Positions 1-8,929 of a stretch of 64,000 nucleotides of DNA are shown here, one piece after another. The number at the start of each line of letters is the position of its first letter. Position 1 is the first letter of the stretch. A program made the translations under genes and the position numbers. The notes under the pieces are model-generated. The model was not told the DNA's origin. It ran no database searches and saw nothing but the letters and a program-made list of their open reading frames with translations. This stretch comes from UMGS1696 sp964623635. GTDB lineage: Bacteria > Bacillota > Clostridia > Oscillospirales > CAG-272. Location of the stretch: the NCBI GenBank assembly GCA_964623635.1, contig CAZUUA010000002.1, positions 114,723 to 178,722 on the forward strand. The letters run 5' to 3'.

Positions 1-975
1 CTGTATCCTCACCTGAAAAAAGCTATGGAAAATTGGCTGGAAAAGGCTGAGGATGGCGTGTGGACCGATGGCTTTGGCGACTGGTGCCTGCCCAACGACA
101 ATACCTGGGACGGCTACCACGGTTGTCCGGCGGCAGTGAACACTTCGCTTCTCCACGCCTACACCGGCATCATGGCAGAGCTGGCCGAATCCTTTGGTAC
201 CCCGGCCGACAAAGCCGAATTCCTCTCCATGGGTGAGACCGTGCGAGGCGGCTTCATAAAGCGATTCTGGCACGAAGACGGCACCGTGGGAGCGGGAAGA
301 CAGCCGGAAATGTTCCTGCCTTTGTACTACGGTATCCTGACCGGTGAAAAGGCGGAGAAGACGAAAAAGGCACTGATCGCCAAGGTGCGCCAGGACGGCC
401 ACTTTGACACCGGCGGCTTCAGCACCCGTACCGTGATCCCCGTGTTGGCCGACGCAGACGCACTGGATCTGTTCATGGACACCGTGCGCAAGAACCATTA
501 CCCTGGCTTTGGCTACTGGAACAGCATGGGTGCCACGACCCTGTGGGAGCAGTACGCCAGCAAGGGCAATATGCACTCCCATAGCCACGCCATGCACGCC
601 GGGATCGAAGCCGCACTGTTCCAGACCATTTGCGGTATCGTCCCCACCACGCCGGGCTTTGGCACCTTCACCATCGCACCCAAGCTGCCAAAGGAGCTGC
701 ACTTTGCTGGATGCCATCTGGACACCTACGCCGGCGAGATCGATGTGTGGATGGAAAAGTTTACCGATAGCCTGACCCTGTCCTGTACGATCCCACCGAA
801 CACCGAAGCCGACCTGACCTTCCCCGATATGGATTCCTTCGGCGGCTGTGTCCTGTTCGACGGAGAGAGACGGATCGAAAAGGCAAAGACGCTGCACCTG
901 GGCAGTGGTCGCTACATCTTCCGCCTGGTGCCGGAGACCTATCTGACCTTCGAACCGTACAAGTACAAGGCGTGA
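1..975 (+). CDS. Alpha-L-rhamnosidase (GH78), C-terminal part, cut by the window start
   Basis: The frame is open from base 1, so the N-terminal half lies outside the window. The visible ~324 residues carry DGFGDWCLP followed by NTWDGYHG and later TTLWEQY, which I recognise as the (alpha/alpha)6-barrel of GH78 rhamnosidases (the glutamate in LWEQ corresponds to a catalytic residue of the family). The last ~110 residues look like the C-terminal beta-sandwich. It removes terminal L-rhamnose from glycans or glycosides. A terminator follows directly, and a GH29 fucosidase gene comes next on the same strand, so this is the end of a deoxyhexose-glycan unit. Secretion cannot be judged without the N-terminus. 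Confidence 0.85.
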   Translation: MYPHLKKAMENWLEKAEDGVWTDGFGDWCLPNDNTWDGYHGCPAAVNTSLLHAYTGIMAELAESFGTPADKAEFLSMGETVRGGFIKRFWHEDGTVGAGRQPEMFLPLYYGILTGEKAEKTKKALIAKVRQDGHFDTGGFSTRTVIPVLADADALDLFMDTVRKNHYPGFGYWNSMGATTLWEQYASKGNMHSHSHAMHAGIEAALFQTICGIVPTTPGFGTFTIAPKLPKELHFAGCHLDTYAGEIDVWMEKFTDSLTLSCTIPPNTEADLTFPDMDSFGGCVLFDGERRIEKAKTLHLGSGRYIFRLVPETYLTFEPYKYKA

Positions 976-1003
976 CCTATATCTACCCATAATCCCAAAA
1001 TGC

Positions 1004-1046
1004 AAAAAGTCAGCAGAAAAATAACCATTTTCTGTTGACTTTTTCT
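1004..1046 (+). terminator. Intrinsic terminator after the rhamnosidase gene
   Basis: Near-perfect inverted repeat: AAAAAGTCA then CAGAAAA (1004-1020) pairs with TTTTCTG then TGACTTTTT (1028-1044), loop of 7 bases, one mismatch. The 3' arm also contains the -35 box of the next promoter. Confidence 0.85.
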
Positions 1047-1063
1047 GCATAATGTGGTATATT
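1035..1063 (+). promoter_or_regulatory. Sigma-A promoter of the GH29 gene
   Basis: TTGACT (1035-1040), 17-bp spacer ending TGTGG, TATATT (1058-1063). The -35 lies inside the 3' arm of the upstream terminator. Confidence 0.75.
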
Positions 1064-1104
1064 GTATACAACATTATAAAACGTTCTCGCAGGAGGAGAC
1101 CAAT

Positions 1105-2418
1105 ATGTCCAGTTACGTTGTCCGCAAGACCCCCGGTGATACCGAATGGTTCCGTCATGATCGCTTTGGTATGTTCATCCATTGGGGCCTGTACGCCATG
1201 CCGGCCCGTCACGAATGGGTCAAGAACCACGAATGCATTCCCGAAGAAAAGTACGATCTGTACTTCAAATATTTCAACCCCGATCTGTATGATCCCAAGG
1301 ATTGGGCAAGACAGGCCAAGGCTGCCGGTATGAAGTACGTTGTCCTGACCACCAAGCACCACGAAGGCTTCTGTATGTGGGACTCCCAGTACACCGATTA
1401 CAAGTGCACCAATACCCCGGCCGGTCGTGATTTGGTGAAGGAATACGTAGATGCTTTCCGGGCAGAGGGACTGCACATCGGCTTCTATTATTCCCTTATC
1501 GACTGGCACCATCCGGAATTCCCCATCGACCGCATCCATCCTCGCCGCAACGACCCGGATGCCGCCGAAAAGAACAAGACCCGTGACGTAAAGAAGTATG
1601 CCAAGTATATGCGTGACCAGGTGACCGAGCTGCTGACCAACTACGGCAAGATCGACATCCTGTGGTTCGACTTCTCCTATCCGGGTGAAAAGGATACCTA
1701 TGAACCCATGAAGCTGGGCAAGGATATGAACGACTGGGAAGCCGAAGAGCTTATCGCTACGGCACGTCGTCTGCAGCCCGGTATCATCATCGACAACCGC
1801 ACCCAGCTGGAACAGGACCTGTGGACGCCCGAACAGTACCAGCCCAAGGAATGGGTCAAGGACAGCGCAGGCAATCTGGTGACCTGGGAAGCCTGCCAAA
1901 CCTTCTCCGGCTCCTGGGGTTACTACCGGGACGAGCAGACCTGGAAATCCCCGGAAATGCTGATCCAGATGCTGATCAATACCGTATCCATCGGCGGCAA
2001 CCTGCTGATGAACGTAGGACCCACCGCACGTGGCTACATCGATTACAGAGCCGAAGCCGCCTTGAAAGCCTATGGCGACTGGATGAAGTACAATAGTCGC
2101 TCCATTTATGGTTGTACCATGGCCGAACCGGAATTTTTGTCCCTGTGCCCCAACGGCTGCAAGTTCACCCAGAGCGAGGATGGCAAGAGACTGTATATCC
2201 ACCTGTTCGAATATCCCTTCCAGTTCTTGGAGCTGCCCGGATTTGCCGGTAAGGTAGAATATGCCCAGTTCCTGCACGACGGCAGTGAGATCCTGTTCCA
2301 GGAAAAGGTAGAGCATTTCAGCGAAGGCAAGACCCAGTCCCCGGATCTGTTGGTCATGCGTCTGCCCGTGGTCAAGCCGCCGGTGCTCGTTCCCGTTATC
2401 GAACTGTTCCTGAAATAA
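1105..2418 (+). CDS. Alpha-L-fucosidase, GH29
   Basis: 437 residues. It hydrolyses terminal alpha-L-fucose. FGMFIHWG (residues 21-28), the TKHHEGF motif with His85-His86, and ILWFDFSYP with the likely nucleophile Asp189 are classic for GH29. There is no signal peptide, so it should act in the cytoplasm on imported fuco-oligosaccharides. I chose ATG 1105 because AGGAGGAG sits 7 bases upstream; an in-frame ATG at 1054 falls before the -10 box and would be untranscribed. A solute-binding lipoprotein gene follows within 40 bases and is probably co-transcribed. A second, divergent GH29 lies at 48.7-50.1 kb on the other strand. Confidence 0.93.
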   Translation: MSSYVVRKTPGDTEWFRHDRFGMFIHWGLYAMPARHEWVKNHECIPEEKYDLYFKYFNPDLYDPKDWARQAKAAGMKYVVLTTKHHEGFCMWDSQYTDYKCTNTPAGRDLVKEYVDAFRAEGLHIGFYYSLIDWHHPEFPIDRIHPRRNDPDAAEKNKTRDVKKYAKYMRDQVTELLTNYGKIDILWFDFSYPGEKDTYEPMKLGKDMNDWEAEELIATARRLQPGIIIDNRTQLEQDLWTPEQYQPKEWVKDSAGNLVTWEACQTFSGSWGYYRDEQTWKSPEMLIQMLINTVSIGGNLLMNVGPTARGYIDYRAEAALKAYGDWMKYNSRSIYGCTMAEPEFLSLCPNGCKFTQSEDGKRLYIHLFEYPFQFLELPGFAGKVEYAQFLHDGSEILFQEKVEHFSEGKTQSPDLLVMRLPVVKPPVLVPVIELFLK

Positions 2419-2457
2419 TTATACGGTGGAAATTTGAATCTCCATGGAGGAAGCCAT

Positions 2458-3924
2458 ATGAAGCATCAACGCATCCTTGCGTGTCTGTTGACCGCACTGC
2501 TCCTTTTGCCCACTGTGACCTCCTGTTCCGGTGGCACCACAGAAACCACTGCGACCACTGACACGACTCCGACCGACAGTACAGCCGAGACCGAAAGCAC
2601 TCTCTATGTAGCAGACTATCTGCCGAACGTGACCTATGACGGATACGAATACCGCATCTACGACTACGAGGAATGGCCTGCCCATATCGATGAGCCCTCC
2701 GGCAACATCATCGACGACGCCATCTACAAGCGCAATATCGAGATCGAAGAAAAGTACGACATCACCTTCACGACCAACCGCCGTCCGTTTACCCTGTACG
2801 AAGAGGTGGGAACGATGGTGCGCAATTCGGCTATGGCCCAGTCGGACGACTTTGATCTGGCGTGCTCGTCCCAGCGTAACGGCTATAACCACGTGCTGGC
2901 AGGAGAATGCCCGGCCGGTTCTCAGATGCTGTACACCGACCTTACCAAGCCGTGGCACAGCCAGGTCATGACAGAAAGCCTGACCATCAACGGCGTCACG
3001 ATCCTGGATTATACAGCCATGGAGGTCAAGCCCGGCGGCTATGGTATTATCTTCAATAAGAAGCTCATTGAGGACTTCGGCATGGACGACCCCTATGGCC
3101 TGGTGGACGAAGGCAAGTGGGTATATGATACCTTCTATTCCATGGCAGAAGATGTGATCCTGGATCTGGACGGTGACGGTAAAATGACCGTGAACGACCG
3201 GTATGGTATCATCGGCGAATGGGACCGCTTTGTGGAAGTTACCTACCGTGGCTCCGGGCTCAAGATGGTAGAGATGGAAAACGGCATTCCCACCATCTCC
3301 ATGAGCGAAGACCTGATCGATGTGTTCACACGATTCGTACAGTACCGGGACATCACCGGCGCCGTGTTCGATACCTTTAAGCAGTTCGGTACTGCGGAAG
3401 CCAGCCGAGACGAAGGTTATGGTATGTTCAAGCAGGGACAGGCGCTGTTCATCGTTGGCGGCCCTAGCAGACTGACTACCATGGGCGACATGGAAGACGA
3501 CTACGGCATTGTGCCCTATCCCAAGTGGTCGGAAGACCAGGAGATTTATTATTCCGCTATCGACGGTGGTAACATCTATCTGCCGCTGTCCTGCGCCACC
3601 GATCTGGAACGGGTCTGCGTGATCAAGGAAGCCTTGGCAGTGGGTTCCTTGAACTATTATTATCCGGCTTATTACGAGGACGCTGTCCAGAACCGGTATG
3701 TTCGTGATACCGAATCCATTCGGATGCTGGAGATCATCACAAACGGCATTTACATGGATCTGGGTACCAGTATCTGGTGGGACATCATCCGTGCCCCGTG
3801 GCAGACCTGTATCGAGCAAAACAAAACCGATTTTGCCTCTGCCGTTGCCAAGAACGAAAGCAAGGGTCAAAAGGCCATCGACGACCTGCTGGAAGCCATC
3901 GACTTCATCAAGAGCCAGGAATAA
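2458..3924 (+). CDS. Extracellular solute-binding lipoprotein (ABC sugar receptor type)
   Basis: 488 residues. Positively charged start, hydrophobic stretch and lipobox TVTSC with Cys23 predict a lipid-anchored exported protein; a Thr/Glu-rich linker follows (to about residue 50). The body looks like the family 1 carbohydrate-binding proteins of clostridia and includes DLDGDGKMTVNDRYG near residue 240, an EF-hand-like calcium loop. Start at 2458 is supported by GGAGG at 2446-2450; the in-frame ATG at 2434 would precede it. It probably serves the GH29 upstream. No permease genes adjoin it, which is odd for an ABC receptor. Two relatives lie at 33.4 and 38.1 kb. Confidence 0.88.
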   Translation: MKHQRILACLLTALLLLPTVTSCSGGTTETTATTDTTPTDSTAETESTLYVADYLPNVTYDGYEYRIYDYEEWPAHIDEPSGNIIDDAIYKRNIEIEEKYDITFTTNRRPFTLYEEVGTMVRNSAMAQSDDFDLACSSQRNGYNHVLAGECPAGSQMLYTDLTKPWHSQVMTESLTINGVTILDYTAMEVKPGGYGIIFNKKLIEDFGMDDPYGLVDEGKWVYDTFYSMAEDVILDLDGDGKMTVNDRYGIIGEWDRFVEVTYRGSGLKMVEMENGIPTISMSEDLIDVFTRFVQYRDITGAVFDTFKQFGTAEASRDEGYGMFKQGQALFIVGGPSRLTTMGDMEDDYGIVPYPKWSEDQEIYYSAIDGGNIYLPLSCATDLERVCVIKEALAVGSLNYYYPAYYEDAVQNRYVRDTESIRMLEIITNGIYMDLGTSIWWDIIRAPWQTCIEQNKTDFASAVAKNESKGQKAIDDLLEAIDFIKSQE

Positions 3925-3941
3925 GCATATCTTGTATAGAG

Positions 3942-3984
3942 ACCGGATCGTTTCCTTACGCCAAAAGGGAACGACCGGTTTTCG
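3942..3984 (+). terminator. Terminator after the solute-binding lipoprotein gene
   Basis: ACCGG-TCGTT-CC (3942-3955) pairs with GG-AACGA-CCGGT (3967-3979), followed by TTT. Confidence 0.65.
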
Positions 3985-3992
3985 TTATCCCC

Positions 3993-4021
3993 TTGACAGG
4001 CGCCGGATTCTGTGATACAAT
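3993..4021 (+). promoter_or_regulatory. Sigma-A promoter of the sugar kinase-epimerase operon
   Basis: TTGACA (3993-3998), 17-bp spacer, TACAAT (4016-4021), about 40 bases before the kinase start. Confidence 0.8.
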
Positions 4022-4062
4022 CAAGACAAACCAAAATATGACAAAGCAAGCTGAGGTCACAT

Positions 4063-5631
4063 ATGCAGGAAAAGATCAATACAAACAAAACCTACCTGGG
4101 TATCGAGCTGGGCTCTACCCGGATCAAAGCCGTGCTGATCGACGATACCTATACACCCATCGCCGCCGGCAGCCACAGCTGGGAAAACCGCTTCGAGAAC
4201 GGCTATTGGACCTACGACATGGCAGACGTGTACGCCGGACTGCAGGCCTGCTACGCCGATCTGGCAGAAGACGTGCAAAAGCGATACGGCACGGCACTGA
4301 CCACCATGGGCGCCATCGGTATCTCCGGCATGATGCACGGCTACCTGGTGTTCGACAAGGACGGCAAGCTGCTGACACCCTTCCGCACCTGGCGCAATAC
4401 TACCACCGCCAAGGCCGCCCACATCCTGCGAGAAAAGTTCCACTTCAATATACCACAGCGGTGGAGCATCGCCCATCTGTACCAGGCCATCCTGAACGGG
4501 GAAGAACACGTGGCAAAGATCCATCAGCTGACCACACTGTCTACCCACATCCATTATTTGCTCACCGGCCGCCACGAAACCGGTATGTGTGAAGCCTCCG
4601 GTATGTTTCCGCTAAAGAATGGTCAATACGATGAAGATATGCTGGCCGCCTTTGATGGATTGGCAGCGGCCTATCCTTGGAACATCCGATCGCTTTTGCC
4701 CACCGTGCGACCGGCCGGCTACAGAGGTGCGACCCTCACCGAAGCCGGTGCCCGATTCTTAGACCCCACCGGTACCTTACAGGCCGGCATTCCCCTGTGT
4801 CCGCCGGAAGGAGATGGTGGTACCGGTATGACTGCCACAGGTGCCGTACTGCCCGGTACCGGCAATGTGTCCGCTGGCACCTCGACCTTCTCCATGCTGG
4901 TGCTGGACAAACCGCTCCGTGGCGTGTACCCGGAGATCGACGTGTGCTGTACGCCCGATGGTTCTCCCACCGCTATGGTACACAGCAACAACGGCTGCTC
5001 CGAGCTGGACGTATGGGTGCAGCTGTTCCGGGAGTTTGCCACCTTGTCCGGGCATCCCATGGATCTGTCCGACTGCTATGCCACCCTGTACCACCATGCC
5101 ATGACCGGAGATCCCGATTGCAGCGGCGTTGTGTCGTATAATATGCTGGCAGGCGAACCGGTGGCAGTGGTAGAGAAGGGCTTTCCCATGCTGTTCCGTA
5201 CGGCAGACAGCAAGCCCAGCCTGGCAAATCTGATGCTATCCCAGCTGTACGCCGTAGTGGCGCCGCTGCGTCTGGGTATGGATCTGCTGGTGGACAAGGA
5301 AGGTATGCACGCCGCACATTTTATGGCACATGGCGGATTGTTCAAGGTGCAAGGTGTCGCACAGCAGATTTTGGCAAATGCTCTGCAAACCCCGGTGTCT
5401 ACAGCATCTACCGCCGGTGAAGGTGGCGCATGGGGTATGGCACTGCTGGCCGCCTACATGGGTGCGGATACCGATCGTTCGCTTGGTGTGTGGCTCCGTG
5501 ACGACGTATTTGCCACCATGGATACCCTGCGTCTGGAACCGGATGCGACCGGTATGGCAGGATACACCGCCTATATGCAGCGCTACACCACCGGTCTGGA
5601 CGGTGTCCGTGGCCTGAAAGAGGTTCAGTGA
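4063..5631 (+). CDS. FGGY-family carbohydrate kinase (ribulokinase/xylulokinase-like)
   Basis: 522 residues. The N-terminal phosphate motif YLGIELGSTRIKAV (11-24), the GISGMMHG motif (~87-94) and a C-terminal GEGGAWGMALLAAY segment are typical of the FGGY fold. It transfers phosphate from ATP to a ketose in the cytoplasm. The directly coupled AraD-type epimerase makes L-ribulose the most likely substrate, but the sequence could equally be a xylulokinase, so no symbol is given. SD GAGGT lies 7 bases before ATG 4063. The stop overlaps the next start. Confidence 0.85.
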   Translation: MQEKINTNKTYLGIELGSTRIKAVLIDDTYTPIAAGSHSWENRFENGYWTYDMADVYAGLQACYADLAEDVQKRYGTALTTMGAIGISGMMHGYLVFDKDGKLLTPFRTWRNTTTAKAAHILREKFHFNIPQRWSIAHLYQAILNGEEHVAKIHQLTTLSTHIHYLLTGRHETGMCEASGMFPLKNGQYDEDMLAAFDGLAAAYPWNIRSLLPTVRPAGYRGATLTEAGARFLDPTGTLQAGIPLCPPEGDGGTGMTATGAVLPGTGNVSAGTSTFSMLVLDKPLRGVYPEIDVCCTPDGSPTAMVHSNNGCSELDVWVQLFREFATLSGHPMDLSDCYATLYHHAMTGDPDCSGVVSYNMLAGEPVAVVEKGFPMLFRTADSKPSLANLMLSQLYAVVAPLRLGMDLLVDKEGMHAAHFMAHGGLFKVQGVAQQILANALQTPVSTASTAGEGGAWGMALLAAYMGADTDRSLGVWLRDDVFATMDTLRLEPDATGMAGYTAYMQRYTTGLDGVRGLKEVQ

Positions 5632-6323
5632 TGCTGGAAGAACTAAAGTACAAAGTCTGGGAAGCCAATATGGCATTGCCGAAATATGGCCTTGTCACCT
5701 TCACCTGGGGCAACGTATCTGCCATAGATCGGGAGACAGGACAAATGGTCATCAAGCCTTCCGGCGTGGCATACGACGCACTGCGGCCGGCAGACATGGT
5801 GGTGGTCGATCTGGCAAGCGGCAAGGCCACGGAAGGTAGTCTAAACCCATCCAGCGATACACCGACCCATCTGGTGCTGTACCGGGCTTTTCCCGAAATC
5901 GGTGGCATTGTCCACACCCATAGCCGGGAAGCCACCTCCTTTGCCCAGGCCGGTCGTGGCATTATGCCCATGGGAACCACCCACGCTGACCATTTCTACG
6001 GAGAGATCCCCTGTACACGCCGCATGACTCCGGAGGAGATCGCCGGTGCCTACGAAGCGGAGACAGGAAATGTGATCGTGGAGACCTTCCGGAACCGGGA
6101 TCCCATGACCATACCAGCTGTTCTGGTTCACAGCCACGGCCCCTTCACCTGGGGCAAAACCGCCATGGACGCCGTACAAAATGCCGTGGTCCTGGAAGAA
6201 GTTGCCGCCATGCAGTTGCGTACTTTGTTCTTGGCAGACAAACCAACGCCCATGCAGCAGAAACTGTTGGATCGACACTACCTCCGCAAGCACGGCAAAA
6301 ACGCTTACTACGGCCAACAATAA
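5631..6323 (+). CDS. araD: L-ribulose-5-phosphate 4-epimerase family protein (class II aldolase fold)
   Basis: 230 residues from ATG 5631. It interconverts L-ribulose 5-phosphate and D-xylulose 5-phosphate and feeds pentoses into the pentose phosphate pathway. Zinc ligands are visible as HTHS (His94, His96) and VHSHGPF (~170). The SGN-type substrate segment reads WGNVSA, and IKPSGVAYD is present. The start overlaps the kinase stop as TGATG, with AAAGAGG upstream, so translation is coupled. A preceding GTG in frame is less likely. The pair forms a two-gene pentose operon closed by a strong terminator. Confidence 0.9.
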   Translation: MLEELKYKVWEANMALPKYGLVTFTWGNVSAIDRETGQMVIKPSGVAYDALRPADMVVVDLASGKATEGSLNPSSDTPTHLVLYRAFPEIGGIVHTHSREATSFAQAGRGIMPMGTTHADHFYGEIPCTRRMTPEEIAGAYEAETGNVIVETFRNRDPMTIPAVLVHSHGPFTWGKTAMDAVQNAVVLEEVAAMQLRTLFLADKPTPMQQKLLDRHYLRKHGKNAYYGQQ

Positions 6324-6330
6324 AAAAACA

Positions 6331-6388
6331 AAACAGCCGATCCGGTACGTACCACCACGGTACGAAGCCAAAAGATCGGCTGTTTTTT
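6331..6388. terminator. Bidirectional terminator between araD and the SGNH lipoprotein gene
   Basis: AAACAGCCGATC (6331-6342) pairs perfectly with GATCGGCTGTTT (6374-6385); T-runs follow on both strands, suiting the convergent genes. The loop contains a smaller palindrome around GGTACGTACC. Confidence 0.9.
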
Positions 6389-6394
6389 GATTTG

Positions 6395-7315
6395 TCAATT
6401 TTCCAAAATCCCAAGGTATGCGACTCCCACCAGTTCCCCGATCCGCTTGTGACCGGCAGCATTGGGGTGCGGATCCATCTTGTTCATGTCGATCGTCGCA
6501 GGTGCAGAGTCGTTCGGCGCTTCCACACAAACAAGCGAAGCTGTGTCATCCGCAAAAGCCGCATACACATCCACGACTTGCACGTAATCTGCATCCGTGG
6601 CTGCGGAACGGATACAGGCATTGACCTGCTGTACCGCCGCATCCAAGAATGAATCGACCAAAACCATCGAATCACACACGGGAATCTCTGTGGGCAACGC
6701 AGCATACGGATCATAGAATGTCAAAAACAGGATCGTAGCATCCGGCGCCATCCGGTGGATATCCTCGATGAGCAGCGGCAACCCGGCATCAAACATGGCA
6801 CAAGATCCCGTGACCGCATCGGTAAATTCGGTACACAGTGCAGAGGCATCGTCCAAATTATACTGGGACAGGATCGAGAGAAACGACCAAACCGTGGATA
6901 AAATATGGTTTGCGCCGATGCTGACGGAAACCACATCCGCTTCGGCCCAGGCTGGATCGGCTTGTTCATTGACCGTATCCAGCACACCCCAAAGGTCCTG
7001 CCCATCCACACCGGCATTGTACACCGTCACGTCGTCGATCCCATGGGCAAGCCAATATTCTTTGGCAACGGTAGAAAACCGCTCTCCTTCCACATCGGCC
7101 AAGCCATAGCCACGAGCAATGGAATCGCCCAACGACAGATACACAATGGCGGCATCCGTGTCCGAGACCACCACCGGCTCCGTCGTATCCGTGTCCGCCG
7201 AAAGCGTGTCAACCACCGGTACTTCGTACGGCACCGGTTCGGTTTCCATCGGCACAGCGGTACAGGAAGACAACAGAAGCAGCGCCATGGTACAGCACAC
7301 AACACGAGACCACAT
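6395..7315 (-). CDS. SGNH/GDSL-type lipoprotein hydrolase
   Basis: 306 residues. A short signal with LLLSSC (Cys18) predicts a lipoprotein; a Thr/Asp-rich linker (20-55) follows. The SGNH core shows block I GDSIARGYG (Ser65), block III GANH (~156) and block V DPHPNAAGH near residue 290 with the Asp-His pair. Such enzymes are esterases or acyl-ester hydrolases, often acting on acetylated polysaccharide or lipid outside the cell; the substrate cannot be told. ATG is preceded by AAGGAG. A TATAAT (7344-7349) lies upstream, and its expected -35 region falls in an unusual repeat cluster. Confidence 0.85.
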   Translation of the reverse strand: MWSRVVCCTMALLLLSSCTAVPMETEPVPYEVPVVDTLSADTDTTEPVVVSDTDAAIVYLSLGDSIARGYGLADVEGERFSTVAKEYWLAHGIDDVTVYNAGVDGQDLWGVLDTVNEQADPAWAEADVVSVSIGANHILSTVWSFLSILSQYNLDDASALCTEFTDAVTGSCAMFDAGLPLLIEDIHRMAPDATILFLTFYDPYAALPTEIPVCDSMVLVDSFLDAAVQQVNACIRSAATDADYVQVVDVYAAFADDTASLVCVEAPNDSAPATIDMNKMDPHPNAAGHKRIGELVGVAYLGILEN

Positions 7316-7343
7316 ACGGTTTCTCCTTATAATACAGCAATCA

Positions 7344-7349
7344 TTATAT
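7344..7349 (-). promoter_or_regulatory. Probable -10 box of the SGNH lipoprotein gene
   Basis: TATAAT on the minus strand 29 bases before the start. No good -35 is seen; the position it would occupy is covered by the first unit of the repeat cluster at 7351-7459. Confidence 0.5.
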
Positions 7350-7350
7350 T

Positions 7351-7459
7351 TGTCTGCTAAATTTACTTACGCCGGGCTAAGTTTACTTATGCCGACTAAA
7401 CTACGCAGTAGTTTATGTCTGCTAAGTATCACTTATGCCGGGCTAAGTTTACTTATGCC
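7351..7459. repeat. Compound tandem repeat (two ~65-bp periods) with palindromic units
   Basis: Units B (7375-7393) and D (7441-7459) are identical 19-mers starting GGCTAAGT and ending ATGCC, 66 bp apart. Units A (from 7352) and C (from 7417) share GTCTGCTAA and end ACGCCG/ATGCCG, 65 bp apart. Each B/D unit folds as GGC-TAAGT-TT-ACTTA-GCC with one bulged T. Between B and C is a perfect 8-bp hairpin, TAAACTAC/GTAGTTTA (7397-7415). Unit D covers the last codons and stop of trkH; unit A abuts the -10 of the next gene. Confidence 0.85.
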
Positions 7460-8915
7460 AAGCGGTCGGATTCAAGAATACAAGCATAGGGAACAGCTCC
7501 AACCGTCCCAGCAACATATCGATGGATAGGATCCACGTGGAAAACCCATTGAACACACTGAAATTGTTCATAGGCCCAACGTCGTCCAGACCGGGCCCGA
7601 TGTTGTTGAGACAAGCCGCCACAGCTGTAAAGCAAGTTTCCAACGAATGCCCCGGTTCCAGTGTCAGCAAAAAGGTGGAAAAGGCAAACAGCAGCATATA
7701 TACCACAAAGTACGCCGAAACGCTGGTGACTACGTTTTTCTCCACATACACCCCATCGCACCGGATCGACCGCACCTCTCTGGGATTGATATAATACCGG
7801 ATCTCCTTGATAGCAGTCTTCACCAATATGATGCACCGGGACACCTTCAATCCCCCACTGGTAGACGAGGCACAGCCACCGATAAACATGAGCAGCACCA
7901 GAATCCCCTTGGAAAAGGTGGGCCACAGGTCGTAGTTCACCGAAGAGAAGCCCGTGGTGGTGATGATCGAGGTGACCTGGAAGAAGGCATGGCGCAGACT
8001 GGCACCCACGGAATTATACATGGATAAAATATTTCCCGTGATGAGCACCGTGGAGATCCCAATGATCAGGAGATACCACCGCAGCTCTTCACTTTTCCAA
8101 ATGGAAATGAAATTCTTTGTCAGGACAAAATAATAAATATTGAAGTTGATCCCGAACAGCATGGGTGCGATGGCCAATACCCACTCCAGATACGCACTGT
8201 CGTAGTACCCGATGCTGGCGTTTTTTACGGAGAATCCACCGGTGCCTGCCGCCGCAAAGCCATGACAGGTGGCGTCAAACAGATCCATACCGCCGAACAG
8301 CAGCATAATGATGGTGACCACCGTCATGCAGGCATACATGATGTACAGGATCTGTACATTGAATCGCAGCTTGGACACCAGCTTGCCAAACATAGGCCCC
8401 GGACTTTCTGCCCGAATGATGTACACATCGGAACCCCGTGTGTCCCCTTTGCTTCGATCCTTGTCAAATGGCGCCAGTGCCAAAACCAATGCCAGCACGC
8501 CCATACCACCGATCCAGTTCATAAACTGTCGCCAGAACAAAATGCTCTCCGGCAATCCTTCCACCGCCGGCAAAATGGAGGCTCCCGTGGTGGTGAACCC
8601 CGATACCGCCTCAAAAAACGCATCGGTGAAGGTGTCGATGACGCCGCTGAGCATAAAGGGAAGTGCCCCAAACACCGAAAGCAGTACCCAGATCAGCGTC
8701 ACCACCGCAAAGCCTTCTCGGGCAAACAGCGTGCCTTTCTCCGGTTTCTTGCGACCCCAGATCAGCCCAATGGCCAGCATGATCCCCATGGGAATGGCAA
8801 ATGCGACCAGGCACCCATCTCGATACAACAAAGAAATCGTCAGTGGCAACAGTAGCAAAAGCCCCAGGATCAATAGGACTCGACTACATAAATATACGAT
8901 ATAACGAATGTTCAT
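7449..8915 (-). CDS. trkH: TrkH-type potassium uptake membrane subunit
   Basis: 488 residues with 10 or more hydrophobic helices and the repeated filter-like segments of the Trk/Ktr/HKT superfamily (SGFTTTGASIL, AGTGGFSVKNA, TTTGFSSVNYD, LNNIGPGLD). It forms the K+ channel-like pore in the membrane. It works with the RCK subunit TrkA coded just upstream. I set the start at ATG 8915; an alternative TTG at 8933 would overlap the trkA stop and add six residues, and no clear SD decides this. The final Trp-His-Lys and stop lie inside a tandem repeat unit. Confidence 0.9.
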   Translation of the reverse strand: MNIRYIVYLCSRVLLILGLLLLLPLTISLLYRDGCLVAFAIPMGIMLAIGLIWGRKKPEKGTLFAREGFAVVTLIWVLLSVFGALPFMLSGVIDTFTDAFFEAVSGFTTTGASILPAVEGLPESILFWRQFMNWIGGMGVLALVLALAPFDKDRSKGDTRGSDVYIIRAESPGPMFGKLVSKLRFNVQILYIMYACMTVVTIIMLLFGGMDLFDATCHGFAAAGTGGFSVKNASIGYYDSAYLEWVLAIAPMLFGINFNIYYFVLTKNFISIWKSEELRWYLLIIGISTVLITGNILSMYNSVGASLRHAFFQVTSIITTTGFSSVNYDLWPTFSKGILVLLMFIGGCASSTSGGLKVSRCIILVKTAIKEIRYYINPREVRSIRCDGVYVEKNVVTSVSAYFVVYMLLFAFSTFLLTLEPGHSLETCFTAVAACLNNIGPGLDDVGPMNNFSVFNGFSTWILSIDMLLGRLELFPMLVFLNPTAWHK

Positions 8916-8929
8916 GATAATACAATAAG

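Noticed and set aside
2419..3870. 483-codon minus-strand frame opposite the solute-binding lipoprotein
   Set aside because: The sense frame has a lipobox signal and family motifs; the antisense has none.
7351..7459. CRISPR array
   Set aside because: Only two copies of each unit, spacers are themselves repeated, and there are no cas genes.
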